34,515 nt of DNA from Chitinophagaceae bacterium. Lineage in GTDB: Bacteria; Bacteroidota; Bacteroidia; Chitinophagales; Chitinophagaceae. Location: the NCBI GenBank assembly GCA_022841365.1, contig JALHRP010000019.1, positions 1 through 34,515 of the forward strand, written 5' to 3'. The position numbers and the translations under genes are program-made. A model generated the notes under the pieces. It was given only the letters and a program-made list of their open reading frames with translations, ran no database searches and was not told where the DNA came from. Below, piece by piece: positions 16,422 through 26,065 of the stretch. The first letter of the stretch is position 1; each line of letters opens with the position of its first letter.

Positions 16422-19400
16422 TTACGTGCTTTGATTGAGCTGCACCTCTTCCACTACTTTTTTTCTTTTGCGGGACGAGAGATAAGAATAAACAGCAGGT
16501 ATAATAAAGAGTGTAAGAATACCGGCGAAGATCAAACCGCCGGCAATAACAATTCCCAATGACTGCCGGCTGTTATTTGTCATTGCAATGGGCAGTGCAC
16601 CAAAGATCATTGCCAGTGAAGTCATAAGAATTGGGCGGAAGCGTTGTTCAGCTGCCTGGATAGCTGCTTCCATTTTTGACAACCCGGAATCCTTTAAATG
16701 ATTTGCAAACTCAACAATCAGAATTCCATTCTTCGTGATCAATCCAACCAATGTAATGATACCGATCTGGCTGAACACATTCAAACTCTGACCAAACCAA
16801 TGTAAACTCAACAACGCACCGGTAACAGCCATTGGCACCGTAAGCATAATAATCAACGGATCACGAATACTTTCAAACTGCGCTGCAAGAATCATATAGA
16901 TCAGTAACAACGCAAGCAGTAGTGTGAAGTTGATATTACCCTGGCTTTCTTTATAATCTCTCGACTGACCGGCAAGTGATGTTTTAAAGTTTTCACCCAA
17001 CACTTCTTTTTTAATTCGCTCCATTTCAGCAATGCCATCAGCCAGACTGACACCAGGCGCCAACCCTGCAGAAACTGTTGCAGATGTATATTGATCGTAA
17101 CGATAGATCGCTGCAGGACTAATGCCTTCATCAATTGTAACAAGATTATCTAATGATATCATCGTTCCATTTGCAGAACGCACATATACCGAACGCAGAT
17201 CGCTGATGTCATTTCTGTTTGTACGTTCAACCTGCCCTATAACTTCATATTGTCTTTCGTTGCGTAAAAAATAACCATAACGCTGTCCTGAGAAGGAAAG
17301 CTGTAATGCTCTTGCAACTTCCTGGATGGATACCCCAATCAATGCAGCTTTGCTTCTGTCTATATTGATCTTCAGTTCGGGTTTATTCATTTTAAGATCT
17401 GCATCAACAAACATCAGCTTTGAACTTTGCCTTGCAGCATTCAGGAATTCAGGCAACACCTTATTGATACTTTCAAGATCAGCAGCCTGCAATACAAATT
17501 GTACCGGCATTCCTCCACCATAACGTGTTCCAATAGTTGGAGGCAGATAAGGAAACAATAAAATGTTTCTGAAATTACCCGATGCCATCCCGTATTTATT
17601 ATACAATTGCTGAATAGTTGTTTTCCGCTCTTTCGGATCTTTCAGATATATGGACTGTACTGCAAAACTGGTTGGTGCCGGAGCAGGAATAAACGAAATA
17701 GCAACCATGGAATACGTTTGGTACAAACCATCGGTTGAATCATTCACAAACTTTCCTACTTCCATCATATTCTGTTTCATCTTTTCAAATGAAACACCTT
17801 CAGGGGCAATGGCAATCAGACTCATATTACTTCTGTCTTCAACCGGCGCCAGTTCAGATGGCAACTTCTTTCCAACAAAATAAATAACAGCAGAAGCAGC
17901 AACTAAGAATACCCAGGCCATCCAACGGTATTTCATAAACCTGCGGAGCAAAGAACCATAACCATTGTTCAATCGAATGAAGAAAGGTTCTGTTGTGCGG
18001 TATAACCAATTAGGCTTTGCTGATTTCTTTAAGAGATAAGCACTGAGCATTGGCGACAGTGTTAATGCAACAAATGCCGACACCAATACCGAACCCGAAA
18101 CTACAATTGCAAATTCTTTAAACAACTGTCCGCTGATGCCTCCCATAAAAATGATGGGCATAAAAACTGCAGCCAGTGTAATAGTGGTAGAGATAACAGC
18201 AAAATAGATTTCCTTACTTCCTGCAAACGCAGCCTGCACAGGGTTCATACCCTCCTCAACTTTTTTATAAATATTCTCCAGCACAACAATAGCATCATCA
18301 ACTACCAATCCAATTGCAAGTACCAATCCTAATAAGGTTAATACGTTAATGGAAAAGCCTGCGATATACATGATAAAGAATGCAGACAAAATAGAAACGG
18401 GAATTGCCACTACAGGAATCAGGGTTGATCGCCAGTCACGCAAAAACAGGAAGATGATAAGAACAACCAGTCCGAATGCAATGAAAAGCGTTTCTTCCAC
18501 TTCTTTGATTGACTCACGAACAGGTCGTGTAAAATCAAACCCAACAATTAAGCGGTATTCTTTTGAAATTTCATTTCGCAACTGATCAAGCCTTTTATAA
18601 AATTCATCTACCACTTCAATTGCATTGGCGCCACGTTGTATCTGGATAGCAACACCAACTCCTGTTACATTGCTGCCACCTGTTTCATTAATGATGGCAT
18701 TACGCTCATTCATTTCACCCAGTTCTGCAAAACCAATATCATTTAACCGGATGATGGAGGTTGCAGTTTGCTTTACAATCATCTCATTAAATTCTTCGGG
18801 ATTTGTTAACCTGCCGAGTGTGCGTACACTCAGCTCATTACTGTTCCCTTCAATACGTCCGGAAGGCAGATCAATATTTTCACGCTGCAATGCTACACGT
18901 ATATCTTCTGGGGTGAGTTGATAAGATGCCAGTTTTACCGGATCGAACCGTAAACGCATGGCGTATTTATGCTCGCCAACAATTGCCACACGCTGTATAC
19001 CGGGTATGGATTGCATGCGGTCTTTAATTACAGTTGATGCCAGATGGCTGACTTCTTTGATGTCTTTTGTATCGCTTTCCACTTCCAGAAATGCAACAAG
19101 ATTATCCGGTGATGTTGCTTTTTCAACAATTGGCGGATCAACATCAGCAGGCAATTGATTTTTTGATTTAGCTACTTTATCCCGTACATCATTCAACGCA
19201 TCTTCCAGATTAATATCACGGTTAAACTCAACTGATATAACACTAACCTGCTCTCTTGATTCACTTGAGATTGTTCGTACGCCATTGGCTTCAGAAATGG
19301 AGCCTTCCATTGGCTTGGTAATCTTTGATGCTATTACATCAGGGCTTGCACCGGGGTAGAATGTAACAATTGAAATAACCGGAGGCTCTGTCATTGGAAA

Positions 19401-19514
19401 TTCACGCACACCCAGATAACGCCAGCCAACCAACCCGGCAATTACAATTAATGCAGAAAACACTGCCGCCAATACCGGCTTTTTTATACTTAATGATGGT
19501 AAACTCATTTGCAC
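16422..19514 (-). CDS. RND efflux permease (AcrB/HAE1 type)
   Basis: 1030 residues, the usual length of HAE1 permeases. It has 12 membrane helices and two large periplasmic loops. The proton-relay aspartate pair is in TM4 (AIGLVVDDAIVVLENIYK), preceded by the VVAIPVSILSAFFIMY helix; the C-terminal half has GALLSLHWFGQSLNVFSQIG and LITKNGILIVEFANHL. The HAE1 group exports drugs, detergents and other amphiphiles rather than metal ions; the CusA methionine set is not evident. It is flanked by its adaptor (15 bp upstream) and TolC partner (33 bp downstream). Confidence 0.95.
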   Translation of the reverse strand: MQMSLPSLSIKKPVLAAVFSALIVIAGLVGWRYLGVREFPMTEPPVISIVTFYPGASPDVIASKITKPMEGSISEANGVRTISSESREQVSVISVEFNRDINLEDALNDVRDKVAKSKNQLPADVDPPIVEKATSPDNLVAFLEVESDTKDIKEVSHLASTVIKDRMQSIPGIQRVAIVGEHKYAMRLRFDPVKLASYQLTPEDIRVALQRENIDLPSGRIEGNSNELSVRTLGRLTNPEEFNEMIVKQTATSIIRLNDIGFAELGEMNERNAIINETGGSNVTGVGVAIQIQRGANAIEVVDEFYKRLDQLRNEISKEYRLIVGFDFTRPVRESIKEVEETLFIAFGLVVLIIFLFLRDWRSTLIPVVAIPVSILSAFFIMYIAGFSINVLTLLGLVLAIGLVVDDAIVVLENIYKKVEEGMNPVQAAFAGSKEIYFAVISTTITLAAVFMPIIFMGGISGQLFKEFAIVVSGSVLVSAFVALTLSPMLSAYLLKKSAKPNWLYRTTEPFFIRLNNGYGSLLRRFMKYRWMAWVFLVAASAVIYFVGKKLPSELAPVEDRSNMSLIAIAPEGVSFEKMKQNMMEVGKFVNDSTDGLYQTYSMVAISFIPAPAPTSFAVQSIYLKDPKERKTTIQQLYNKYGMASGNFRNILLFPYLPPTIGTRYGGGMPVQFVLQAADLESINKVLPEFLNAARQSSKLMFVDADLKMNKPELKINIDRSKAALIGVSIQEVARALQLSFSGQRYGYFLRNERQYEVIGQVERTNRNDISDLRSVYVRSANGTMISLDNLVTIDEGISPAAIYRYDQYTSATVSAGLAPGVSLADGIAEMERIKKEVLGENFKTSLAGQSRDYKESQGNINFTLLLALLLIYMILAAQFESIRDPLIIMLTVPMAVTGALLSLHWFGQSLNVFSQIGIITLVGLITKNGILIVEFANHLKDSGLSKMEAAIQAAEQRFRPILMTSLAMIFGALPIAMTNNSRQSLGIVIAGGLIFAGILTLFIIPAVYSYLSSRKRKKVVEEVQLNQST

Positions 19515-19529
19515 TTTTTTTAAGTGTGA

Positions 19530-20591
19530 TTATTTGTGTGATACAATTGCAACAGGAGCACCATCAGCAGCACGTAGTGTATTAGAGATCATAACACTGT
19601 CGCCTGATTGAAGGCCGGATTTAACCAGTGCTTCATTTTCATTTCTGTTACCTATCTTAACAGGCGTGAGTTTGGCCACTCCATTTTTTACAACAAACAC
19701 ACTGTAACCATCGCTTCCCGGAATCAGCGCCTCTGTTGGCAGCATGATACCTTGTTCATTTTTTGTTGATGTGCTAAATGAAACTTTTGCAGACATCCCC
19801 GGCTTATAGATATGACCGGCGTTTGTAAACTGTGCCAGTACAGTAAGATTTCTTGATAGTGGATCCAGCGAAGCATCTGTTGATATAACAACTGCAGTTG
19901 CTGTTTGACTGTTCAACTCTGTTGTGAAATAAATTTTATTTCCCGGCTTAACAACCGGTAAATATTTTTCGGAAATACTGAATTGAATTTTTAATACCTG
20001 TTGTTCCACCAGACTAACCAGTGGCGCTCCTGGTGTTACAAACGATCCTGCAGAAACTTTACTGATACCAATGATTCCAGAGAAAGGGGCTTTAATCACC
20101 GTTTTAGATAATTCAAGAAGCAGCAGTTCTTTCTGAGCCTGTAATGTTTGAAGACGTGCAAATGCAATATCATATTCTTCTTTCCGAACGCTTTCAGTTT
20201 TCAACAATTCACTCAGCCTGTTCTCGTTCAATAATGCCAGGTTCAACTCTGCATCCAGTTGTTGTATACGTGCTTTTATATCGCTGTCATTTAATTTGTA
20301 TAAAACCTGTCCTGCTTTCACATAGCTGCCATCTTTAAAAAGTACAGTACTGATTTTTTTGGGTAACTCAGCGCTGATATCTACCAAACGATTGGCAATA
20401 ATTGAACCTGCCGCCACTTCGCTTTGAGAAACGTTTGCAGCAGCAACAACTTTTACATCAACCGGCAGAGCCGGCACAGCAGAAGAATTTGCCTGTACCT
20501 TCTTCTCTTCTGATGCATTTGATGAGCAGGCGGCTGCTGTAATTGCAATAACCGACAACATACTGATTGATTTTACTAAATTGATTTGCAT
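19530..20591 (-). CDS. RND periplasmic adaptor lipoprotein (AcrA/MFP family)
   Basis: 353 residues with a lipoprotein signal (ITAAAC, lipidated C22). It has a split biotinyl-lipoyl domain (NRLVDISAELPKKISTVLFKDG before, and VIKAPFSGIIGISKVSAG after, the short coiled-coil hairpin at about 110-150), then beta-barrel and membrane-proximal domains. It links the permease to TolC. First gene of the four-gene efflux operon. An exact TTATAC-N15-GTATAA dyad sits 63 bp upstream of its start. Confidence 0.93.
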   Translation of the reverse strand: MQINLVKSISMLSVIAITAAACSSNASEEKKVQANSSAVPALPVDVKVVAAANVSQSEVAAGSIIANRLVDISAELPKKISTVLFKDGSYVKAGQVLYKLNDSDIKARIQQLDAELNLALLNENRLSELLKTESVRKEEYDIAFARLQTLQAQKELLLLELSKTVIKAPFSGIIGISKVSAGSFVTPGAPLVSLVEQQVLKIQFSISEKYLPVVKPGNKIYFTTELNSQTATAVVISTDASLDPLSRNLTVLAQFTNAGHIYKPGMSAKVSFSTSTKNEQGIMLPTEALIPGSDGYSVFVVKNGVAKLTPVKIGNRNENEALVKSGLQSGDSVMISNTLRAADGAPVAIVSHK

Positions 20592-20653
20592 AAAACCTGT
20601 TTTTGCTTTTCTGATATTTTAAACAAAAGTAGAAATGCAGTAAAGCCTTACTA

Positions 20654-20680
20654 TTATACTATGGCCGTAATGATGTATAA
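20654..20680 (-). promoter_or_regulatory. Regulatory dyad copy B, upstream of the RND operon
   Basis: Exact TTATAC and GTATAA half-sites 15 bp apart, ending 63 bp before the adaptor ATG. It also matches copy A in the spacer start (TATG) and in the distal extension. Confidence 0.7.
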
Positions 20681-20697
20681 TATTTCAACAAATAAAA

Positions 20698-20719
20698 AAG
20701 GGATTGAAAACAATCCCTT
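20698..20719 (-). terminator. Intrinsic terminator of the lipoprotein gene
   Basis: A 9-bp perfect stem AAGGGATTG / CAATCCCTT with loop AAAA. On the minus strand it is followed by a T-rich run. It lies 37 bp past the stop at 20757 and insulates the RND operon. Confidence 0.85.
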
Positions 20720-20756
20720 CTGCTACTGATAAACCATATCAGCCCTGATTCTAAAC

Positions 20757-22277
20757 CTATTGATAAAGAAAAACTTTTTTAATCCTGTATAAATGCTGCT
20801 GTGAAGAATATCCCTTATAGCTTACATAGGATTCTTTGGGATAACCATCTTCATCATAAACATATTCATAACGATAAGGTATGGCTGAAGGAAAGCTACC
20901 GGCATATCCCTTTACCATTGACTTTACATTATTTTTTGAAGCATTGGTGAAGTACAGATCATCATATCCTAATTGATGATAAGGATTTACAAAAGCGTCG
21001 TAGCTGTATGTACCGGACTCCCCACCGCCTGTAGAAGATTGTGCACGGTCTTCTGTTTTGTTACCATGCTTAAACTTAATTCTGTACTGCATACTGTTGT
21101 TATTGCTGAACAGATAATCAACTACAGTTTCATTTATTCCGTTAGCCACGCTGTAAGAAACGGCAGCTGAAGTATGCTGATCGTAACTTTTATTAAACAT
21201 GGAACGGATCAAATTTCCGTTACGTTCAATGGCGGTGTAACCTGTAAGTTGCTGCTCTACGTAACCTGTATTTTGCTGACGGATATGATAACGGTACATT
21301 GTATCCCACGCCCCGGGTTGTGAATAATGAAAATGATAAACCATCGTAAGCGGCAACCCTGAAACCTGCAATGATCGCTGATAAAAACGGATAGATTGTA
21401 ATTTACTATTTGCGTTATAGAAATATTCTGATCTGCTCTCTGCAATTGTTGCACTTGAATTTTCAATAAAAACAGATTCTTCAATAAGGCGTTTGGCAGA
21501 ACGGTTACCGGCTAAAGTAATGAGCATTTGATTACTCATTTCGGCACGGCTGTATTGCTTTTGAATAGCTGTGTTCCATTTGTTAATACTGAACGTATAA
21601 TTGCTGTACTCCTGTGGAATTTGCACATTGGTTATACCTTGCTGCAATTCAATTTCTCTCAACCAACTGGCACCATTTGCATGTACAGCTTCTACTTTTA
21701 ATAAACCGGGCAAACTGTCGTAAACAACTGCACCTACTTTCATTTGTACATGTGCCTGCACAGTGAAGTATGGCTCAAAACCAAAATCAGTTGCTGTATA
21801 CCCAAACAATGAAGGTGATTCGGAAGCAACAACAGGTAATACAGAAATGGAAGCAGACTGCACTCCTGCAGCAGTAATATTTACTTTTACAGGTAAAGAC
21901 ATATTTACGAGTGCTGCTTTAGCCGATTGTTTTATTGGAGTTGCATACTTAGCTGTATCGGATGATTTTACAATGAGCAGCTTGCTGAGTTGATAACTGC
22001 CTTTTTGCAGTTGTATTTTTTCACTGAGGTATAGTTGATTATCTGCAGTGACTGCAACTTTCCGGTTGGTAAAAACGGAATCCCCGTTTTCTTTTGTCAT
22101 ACTCAGAATGGCATACAAACCTGCCTGGCCCGACGCCATGCCTGTAAAGCTGAGTTGGAAGTAAGATGAACTGTCAACAGGTACTGGAGTTGGCGGAACA
22201 GGTTCAGCAGCTTTTCGGCAACCTGTAACAACTGTGAAAAACAGTAGTGTAACAAAAACAATTGATTTAAAATACAT
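20757..22277 (-). CDS. Putative lipoprotein of unknown function
   Basis: 506 residues with a lipoprotein signal peptide (VVTGC, C20) followed by a proline-rich linker (PVPPTPVPV). The rest is beta-rich with many Y/N/S residues. The C-terminal part has repeats resembling YD-like strands (YSYDAFVNPYHQLGYDDLYF, YEYVYDEDGYPKESYVSY) seen in Bacteroidota surface lipoproteins of unknown role. Single gene with its own terminator. No link to the neighbouring efflux genes is evident beyond position. Confidence 0.75.
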   Translation of the reverse strand: MYFKSIVFVTLLFFTVVTGCRKAAEPVPPTPVPVDSSSYFQLSFTGMASGQAGLYAILSMTKENGDSVFTNRKVAVTADNQLYLSEKIQLQKGSYQLSKLLIVKSSDTAKYATPIKQSAKAALVNMSLPVKVNITAAGVQSASISVLPVVASESPSLFGYTATDFGFEPYFTVQAHVQMKVGAVVYDSLPGLLKVEAVHANGASWLREIELQQGITNVQIPQEYSNYTFSINKWNTAIQKQYSRAEMSNQMLITLAGNRSAKRLIEESVFIENSSATIAESRSEYFYNANSKLQSIRFYQRSLQVSGLPLTMVYHFHYSQPGAWDTMYRYHIRQQNTGYVEQQLTGYTAIERNGNLIRSMFNKSYDQHTSAAVSYSVANGINETVVDYLFSNNNSMQYRIKFKHGNKTEDRAQSSTGGGESGTYSYDAFVNPYHQLGYDDLYFTNASKNNVKSMVKGYAGSFPSAIPYRYEYVYDEDGYPKESYVSYKGYSSQQHLYRIKKVFLYQ

Positions 22278-22319
22278 GTGATAAGGTTTAATGATGAATG
22301 AATTATTTTATTTAAAAGA

Positions 22320-22553
22320 TCAATGGATCAAATAATATTCCTCTGTTGAAACAGTGTATTCTCCATGTTTCGGTAATGAAGCAATCGCATTGGCTGTATG
22401 AATTATTTTTAATTGTTGCTTCTCATTCCAGCTGCCATTAACAAAACCTGATAAAACAATACCCGCTATAAATGAGCCAACAACAAGCAGAAATATCATA
22501 CTCACAGCATACATGGCAGTTGCTTTTTGATGAATTGGATCAGTAGATGGCAT
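22320..22553 (-). CDS. Small single-helix membrane protein
   Basis: 77 residues if it starts at the ATG at 22553 (MPSTDPIHQKATAMY). This ATG overlaps the last 14 bases of the HMA-like gene; an in-frame longer start at 22601 would overlap more and is less likely. One membrane helix at about 15-37 (AVSMIFLLVVGSFIAGIVLSG), then a soluble tail ending STEEYYLIH, which echoes the YYAIY end of the upstream protein. No family recognised. The overlap implies co-expression with the HMA-like protein. Confidence 0.6.
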   Translation of the reverse strand: MPSTDPIHQKATAMYAVSMIFLLVVGSFIAGIVLSGFVNGSWNEKQQLKIIHTANAIASLPKHGEYTVSTEEYYLIH

Positions 22554-22779
22554 AATAATCTTCGATGTTAACAGCATAAAAACCTGCCTTGTGCACTGCA
22601 TCTATCACCTGCATTTCATTGATCATACCGGGAGAATAAACCATCAGTTTCTTATCAACACCTGCAACATCCAATTGCCAGTTAGCAGATCCAACCGCAT
22701 TGTTTAACAATGGAGCAACCCTTTGCAACGCTTTTTCGTTGCTGATGTTTGTTTTGAATGTAATCAGTTCCATATACAT
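22540..22779 (-). CDS. HMA-fold protein lacking the CxxC metal motif
   Basis: 77-79 residues; the start is the ATG at 22779 or, more likely by comparison, the one at 22773 (MELITFKT). It lines up end to end with the copper-chaperone-like protein at 11533-11748: M-E-x-x-x-FKT-x-I, then GSANW against GRENW, DKKLMVY against DKVLTVK, and VIDAVHKAGFYA against VIKAVQEAGFKA. Where that protein has C-S-G-C, this one has N-E-K-A, so it cannot bind metal in the usual way. Followed by an overlapping small membrane-protein gene. A dyad (copy C) lies about 120 bp upstream. It may be a modulator or a non-metal ligand protein. Confidence 0.7.
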   Translation of the reverse strand: MYMELITFKTNISNEKALQRVAPLLNNAVGSANWQLDVAGVDKKLMVYSPGMINEMQVIDAVHKAGFYAVNIEDYYAIY

Positions 22780-22898
22780 CAATTTTGTTGTACAAATATT
22801 GCTGAGCTTTTCAGCCCAAAAAATAAACAGGATTAAGTTTTCCCGTTTGCCTTACACGTTTCATAATTCAAAACTACATTGGCACAGCAACCTTTCTG

Positions 22899-22925
22899 TT
22901 ACACTATACGCTCCCTGTTGTATAT
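22899..22925 (-). promoter_or_regulatory. Regulatory dyad copy C, upstream of the HMA-like gene
   Basis: TTACAC and GTATAT half-sites, 15 bp apart (two mismatches to the consensus). The distal part shares 15 identical bases, CTGTTGTATATAATT, with copy D. It sits between the CopA terminator and the start of the HMA-like gene. Confidence 0.55.
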
Positions 22926-22950
22926 AATTCCGCCCATGCTGAAATATAAA

Positions 22951-22972
22951 AACCCGGTAAGAATACCGGGTT
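22951..22972 (-). terminator. Intrinsic terminator of the CopA gene
   Basis: A 9-bp perfect stem AACCCGGTA / TACCGGGTT with a 4-base loop. On the minus strand it is followed by a T-rich tract. It lies 37 bp after the stop at 23009. Confidence 0.85.
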
Positions 22973-23008
22973 ACTGCTAAAACCAACCAAAACATATTTA
23001 CTTTATCC

Positions 23009-25279
23009 TCAGGAGAGTGAGGAATATTTTAAACGGAGACTGTTGCTCACAACACTTACACTACTGAGCGCCATAGCTGCACCTGCAATCATTGGATCAA
23101 GTAAGAAACCATTGATTGGAAATAAAACTCCTGCTGCAATGGGTATACCGATAAGATTATAAATAAAGGCCCAGAATAAATTTTGTCTGATAGTATTTAC
23201 CGTTTTCTTCGAGAGATCCAACGCTTTTGAAATGCTGCCAAGATCAGAAGTGATCAATGTCATTTTTGCAACATCCATTGCAATATCGCTTCCTTTTCCC
23301 ATGGCAATACTTACATCGGCCTGAGCCAATGCATGACTATCATTAATTCCATCTCCCACCATTGCCACAACCTTACCTTGTTGTTGTAATAGCTTTACAA
23401 AAGCAGCTTTTTCGGCCGGCATTACTTCAGCTTTAAATTCTTTTAAGCCCACTTCTTTTGCAATGGCAGCTGCAGTTTGTTTATTATCGCCTGTAAGCAT
23501 ATATACTTCAATTCCTTTATTCTGTAAGCTTTGAATTGCAGATTTAGAGCTGGCTTTAATTTTATCTGAAATTGCAATAACTGCTACTACCTGATCATTT
23601 TCTGCAAACGCAACAACTGTTTTTGCCTGCTGCTGCAATTCAGTGGTGCGTGCAGTAAACTGTTCATTCATCTGGATGGCTTTGTCATGTAATAGTTTTG
23701 TATTACCAACGAAGTATTGTTTGCCATTATAGAAAGCAGCAACACCTTTGCCCGTTATACTTTCGATTTTCTCTAATGCAACGGGCTGAATTTTTTCTGT
23801 TTGAACGAAACGCACCACTGCTTCTGCAAGTGGATGTTCCGATTGCATTTCAATTGCCAGCAGAATTGATTTCAATTGTTGAATATCTTTTGTATCCCCA
23901 AACAACACATCACTTACTTCAGGTTTACCTTCAGTGATGGTACCTGTTTTATCGAGAATGATGGCATTTACTTTATGCGCAAGCTCTAAACTCTCCGCAT
24001 CTTTAATCAGAATATTATGTTCGGCTCCCTTACCAACTCCAACCATAATGGCAGTAGGTGTTGCTAAACCCAACGCACAGGGACAGGCAATAACCAATAC
24101 CGTTACTGCAGTTAATAACCCGTGAGTAAATGCATTTTCACCGCCTAAAACAATCCACGCAAGGAATGTAAGAATAGAAATGCCAATAACAACCGGCACA
24201 AAGATGCCTGCAATTTTATCAACCAGTTTTTGTACAGGTGCTTTACTGCCTTGTGCTTCGTGCACCATTTTAATAATCTGCGACAGCAATGTTTCTGCAC
24301 CTACTTTTTCTGCACGGAATCGGAAACTTCCTTTCTGGTTAATGGTTCCTGCAAATACTTTTTCACCGGCTTTCTTTTCAACCGGTACAGGTTCACCGGT
24401 AATCATACTCTCATCAACAAACGATTCGCCTCCTGTAACTTCTCCATCAACAGGAATTTTTTCACCCGGCTTAACTAATAAAACAAAATTCTGCTTCACC
24501 TGGCTTACCGGTAATTCCTGTGTTTCTCCATCTTCCAAAATCAGCGTAACTGTTTTGGGTTGGAGACCCATTAATTTTTTAATAGCTGATGATGTGCTTG
24601 ATTTCGCTTTTTCTTCAAGCATTTTTCCGAGGGATATAAATGCGATCACAACCGCTGCTGCTTCAAAATACACATGTGCATGTAAGCCACGTGCATGCCA
24701 GAATTCAGGAAAGAAGGTATTAAATGTGCTGAACAACCAGGCAATTCCTGTACTCAATGCAACCAGTGTATCCATGTTTGCTTTTCCATGACGGGCCTGT
24801 TTCCATGCATTCGCAAAAAAACTACGTCCAAAATAAAATACAACGGGTGTGGCAAGTGCCATCATAATATAATTCCCATAGGGAATATCCATAAAGAACA
24901 TGCCGATAACAACTACGGGTGCCGATAGAATGGAAGACCAGATTGTACGTTGCTTTACTGCTTCATAATGTTTTTGCTGTGCAGCTTCTTTTATTTCATC
25001 TTTATTTTCTTTCTCAATAATGATGTCATACCCAATTGAACGGATCGTTTCCTGAAAGATGGCTGCTGTTGCAATCGTCGGGTCATATTCCACCCATGCT
25101 TCCTGGTTAGCAAAGTTTACCCCTGCATTTTTAACCCCGTTAACCGACTTCAGCATTGATTCAACACTCACTGCACATGCTGCACAAGTCATTTCAAGAA
25201 CGGGAAATGTTTCTTTCACAAGTGTTTTACTTTTTGTTTTTGCTGAAACTGATTTCTGATTAATCATTTCTTGTTCCAT
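23009..25279 (-). CDS. copA: Copper-exporting P1B-type ATPase (CopA)
   Basis: 756 residues. One N-terminal HMA domain has C32-A-A-C35. The actuator loop TGE is at 294-296 and the ion-binding CPC at 399-401 ([11 protein letters not shown]). Phosphorylation D443 is in [11 protein letters not shown], with SEHPLAEAV, a TGDN hinge and GDGINDS. In the last helices, YN in FIYNLIGIP and SS in [12 protein letters not shown] complete the P1B-1 set, which selects Cu(I)/Ag(I). It pumps copper from cytoplasm to periplasm. Its own dyad (copy D) sits 45 bp upstream, and a terminator follows. It lies next to an HMA-AraC regulator gene on the same strand. Confidence 0.95.
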   Translation of the reverse strand: MEQEMINQKSVSAKTKSKTLVKETFPVLEMTCAACAVSVESMLKSVNGVKNAGVNFANQEAWVEYDPTIATAAIFQETIRSIGYDIIIEKENKDEIKEAAQQKHYEAVKQRTIWSSILSAPVVVIGMFFMDIPYGNYIMMALATPVVFYFGRSFFANAWKQARHGKANMDTLVALSTGIAWLFSTFNTFFPEFWHARGLHAHVYFEAAAVVIAFISLGKMLEEKAKSSTSSAIKKLMGLQPKTVTLILEDGETQELPVSQVKQNFVLLVKPGEKIPVDGEVTGGESFVDESMITGEPVPVEKKAGEKVFAGTINQKGSFRFRAEKVGAETLLSQIIKMVHEAQGSKAPVQKLVDKIAGIFVPVVIGISILTFLAWIVLGGENAFTHGLLTAVTVLVIACPCALGLATPTAIMVGVGKGAEHNILIKDAESLELAHKVNAIILDKTGTITEGKPEVSDVLFGDTKDIQQLKSILLAIEMQSEHPLAEAVVRFVQTEKIQPVALEKIESITGKGVAAFYNGKQYFVGNTKLLHDKAIQMNEQFTARTTELQQQAKTVVAFAENDQVVAVIAISDKIKASSKSAIQSLQNKGIEVYMLTGDNKQTAAAIAKEVGLKEFKAEVMPAEKAAFVKLLQQQGKVVAMVGDGINDSHALAQADVSIAMGKGSDIAMDVAKMTLITSDLGSISKALDLSKKTVNTIRQNLFWAFIYNLIGIPIAAGVLFPINGFLLDPMIAGAAMALSSVSVVSNSLRLKYSSLS

Positions 25280-25323
25280 AAAATTTCTTTGTACAAAGCT
25301 ACTGTGCTCCTATCTGTTGATTG

Positions 25324-25350
25324 TTATACAATCAGTACACTGTTGTATAT
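25324..25350 (-). promoter_or_regulatory. Regulatory dyad copy D, upstream of copA
   Basis: TTATAC and GTATAT half-sites, 15 bp apart (one mismatch), 45 bp before the CopA ATG. It shows that copA has its own promoter even though a regulator gene lies directly upstream on the same strand. Confidence 0.65.
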
Positions 25351-25370
25351 AATTTCAAGCTGTTGATTGC

Positions 25371-25922
25371 TCAGCATCCTGTCTGGTGCATTGCTTTAAA
25401 ATGAGAGGGATTTAATCCTGTTTGCTGTTTAAACTGGCGTGATAAATGTGCAACGCTGCTAAAGCCAAGTTGGAAAGAAATATCGGCCAGTGTAAGCGAT
25501 GTATAAACCAGCAATTCTTTTATTTTTTCGATGCGATAGTTGATAATGAATTTTTCGATAGTTGTTCCTTCCTCTGCCGAGAATTGCTGACTGATGAAGT
25601 CGTATTCTTTTTCAAGCCTCAGCGAAAGCAATTCAGAAAAACGAAAGTGATGAGGGAAATCAAAATCACCTGAATATACTTCTGCAGCAACCTGCTTTAC
25701 TTCCCTTACCAGTTTACTGCGCTTGTTTTCCAGCACACTGAAACCAAGCGGAACCAGCTTTGAATTGAGTGCATCATAATCTGCAAACGCTGTATTTACT
25801 GCAAACTTCACCTCCCCGAGATTTACTTCATCGAATTCAATTCCCAGCCTCTGCAGTTCCTGTGTAACAGTGGTAATACAGCGATGGCATACCATCCCTT
25901 TAATAAAGACTGTTTGTTGCAT
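25371..25922 (-). CDS. HMA-AraC transcription regulator 1
   Basis: 183 residues. An N-terminal HMA-like segment has C12-H-R-C15 (MVCHRC) and the ferredoxin-fold pattern to about residue 70. A linker is followed by an AraC-type double helix-turn-helix (about 95-180), with YRIEKIKELLVYTSLTLADI in the first and LGFSSVAHLSRQFKQQTGL in the second HTH. This places a metal-sensing domain directly on a DNA-binding domain. It is probably a copper-responsive regulator of the nearby efflux genes, inferred from the motif and neighbours. Divergent from a paralogue at 26066, with a shared dyad between them. Confidence 0.85.
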   Translation of the reverse strand: MQQTVFIKGMVCHRCITTVTQELQRLGIEFDEVNLGEVKFAVNTAFADYDALNSKLVPLGFSVLENKRSKLVREVKQVAAEVYSGDFDFPHHFRFSELLSLRLEKEYDFISQQFSAEEGTTIEKFIINYRIEKIKELLVYTSLTLADISFQLGFSSVAHLSRQFKQQTGLNPSHFKAMHQTGC

Positions 25923-25971
25923 AGCATTTGGTTTGATACAGCAAAGTAAAAAAACGGAGCTGCAGGTTTTG

Positions 25972-25998
25972 TTATAGGATTAGCAGAGAATTGTATAA
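25972..25998. promoter_or_regulatory. Regulatory dyad copy E, between the two HMA-AraC genes
   Basis: TTATAG and GTATAA half-sites, 15 bp apart (one mismatch). It lies 50 bp from the start of regulator 1 and 68 bp from the start of regulator 2, so it could serve both as autoregulation. Confidence 0.6.
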
Positions 25999-26065
25999 AA
26001 TCTGCAGCTTTACCTGCAGTATATGCCACCTGCATGTTCACATTCGTGACTATATTTGCAAAACG

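Noticed and set aside
24180-24791. Long antisense frame of 203 codons across copA
   Set aside because: It mirrors the codon structure of copA on the other strand; no independent motif or start signal.
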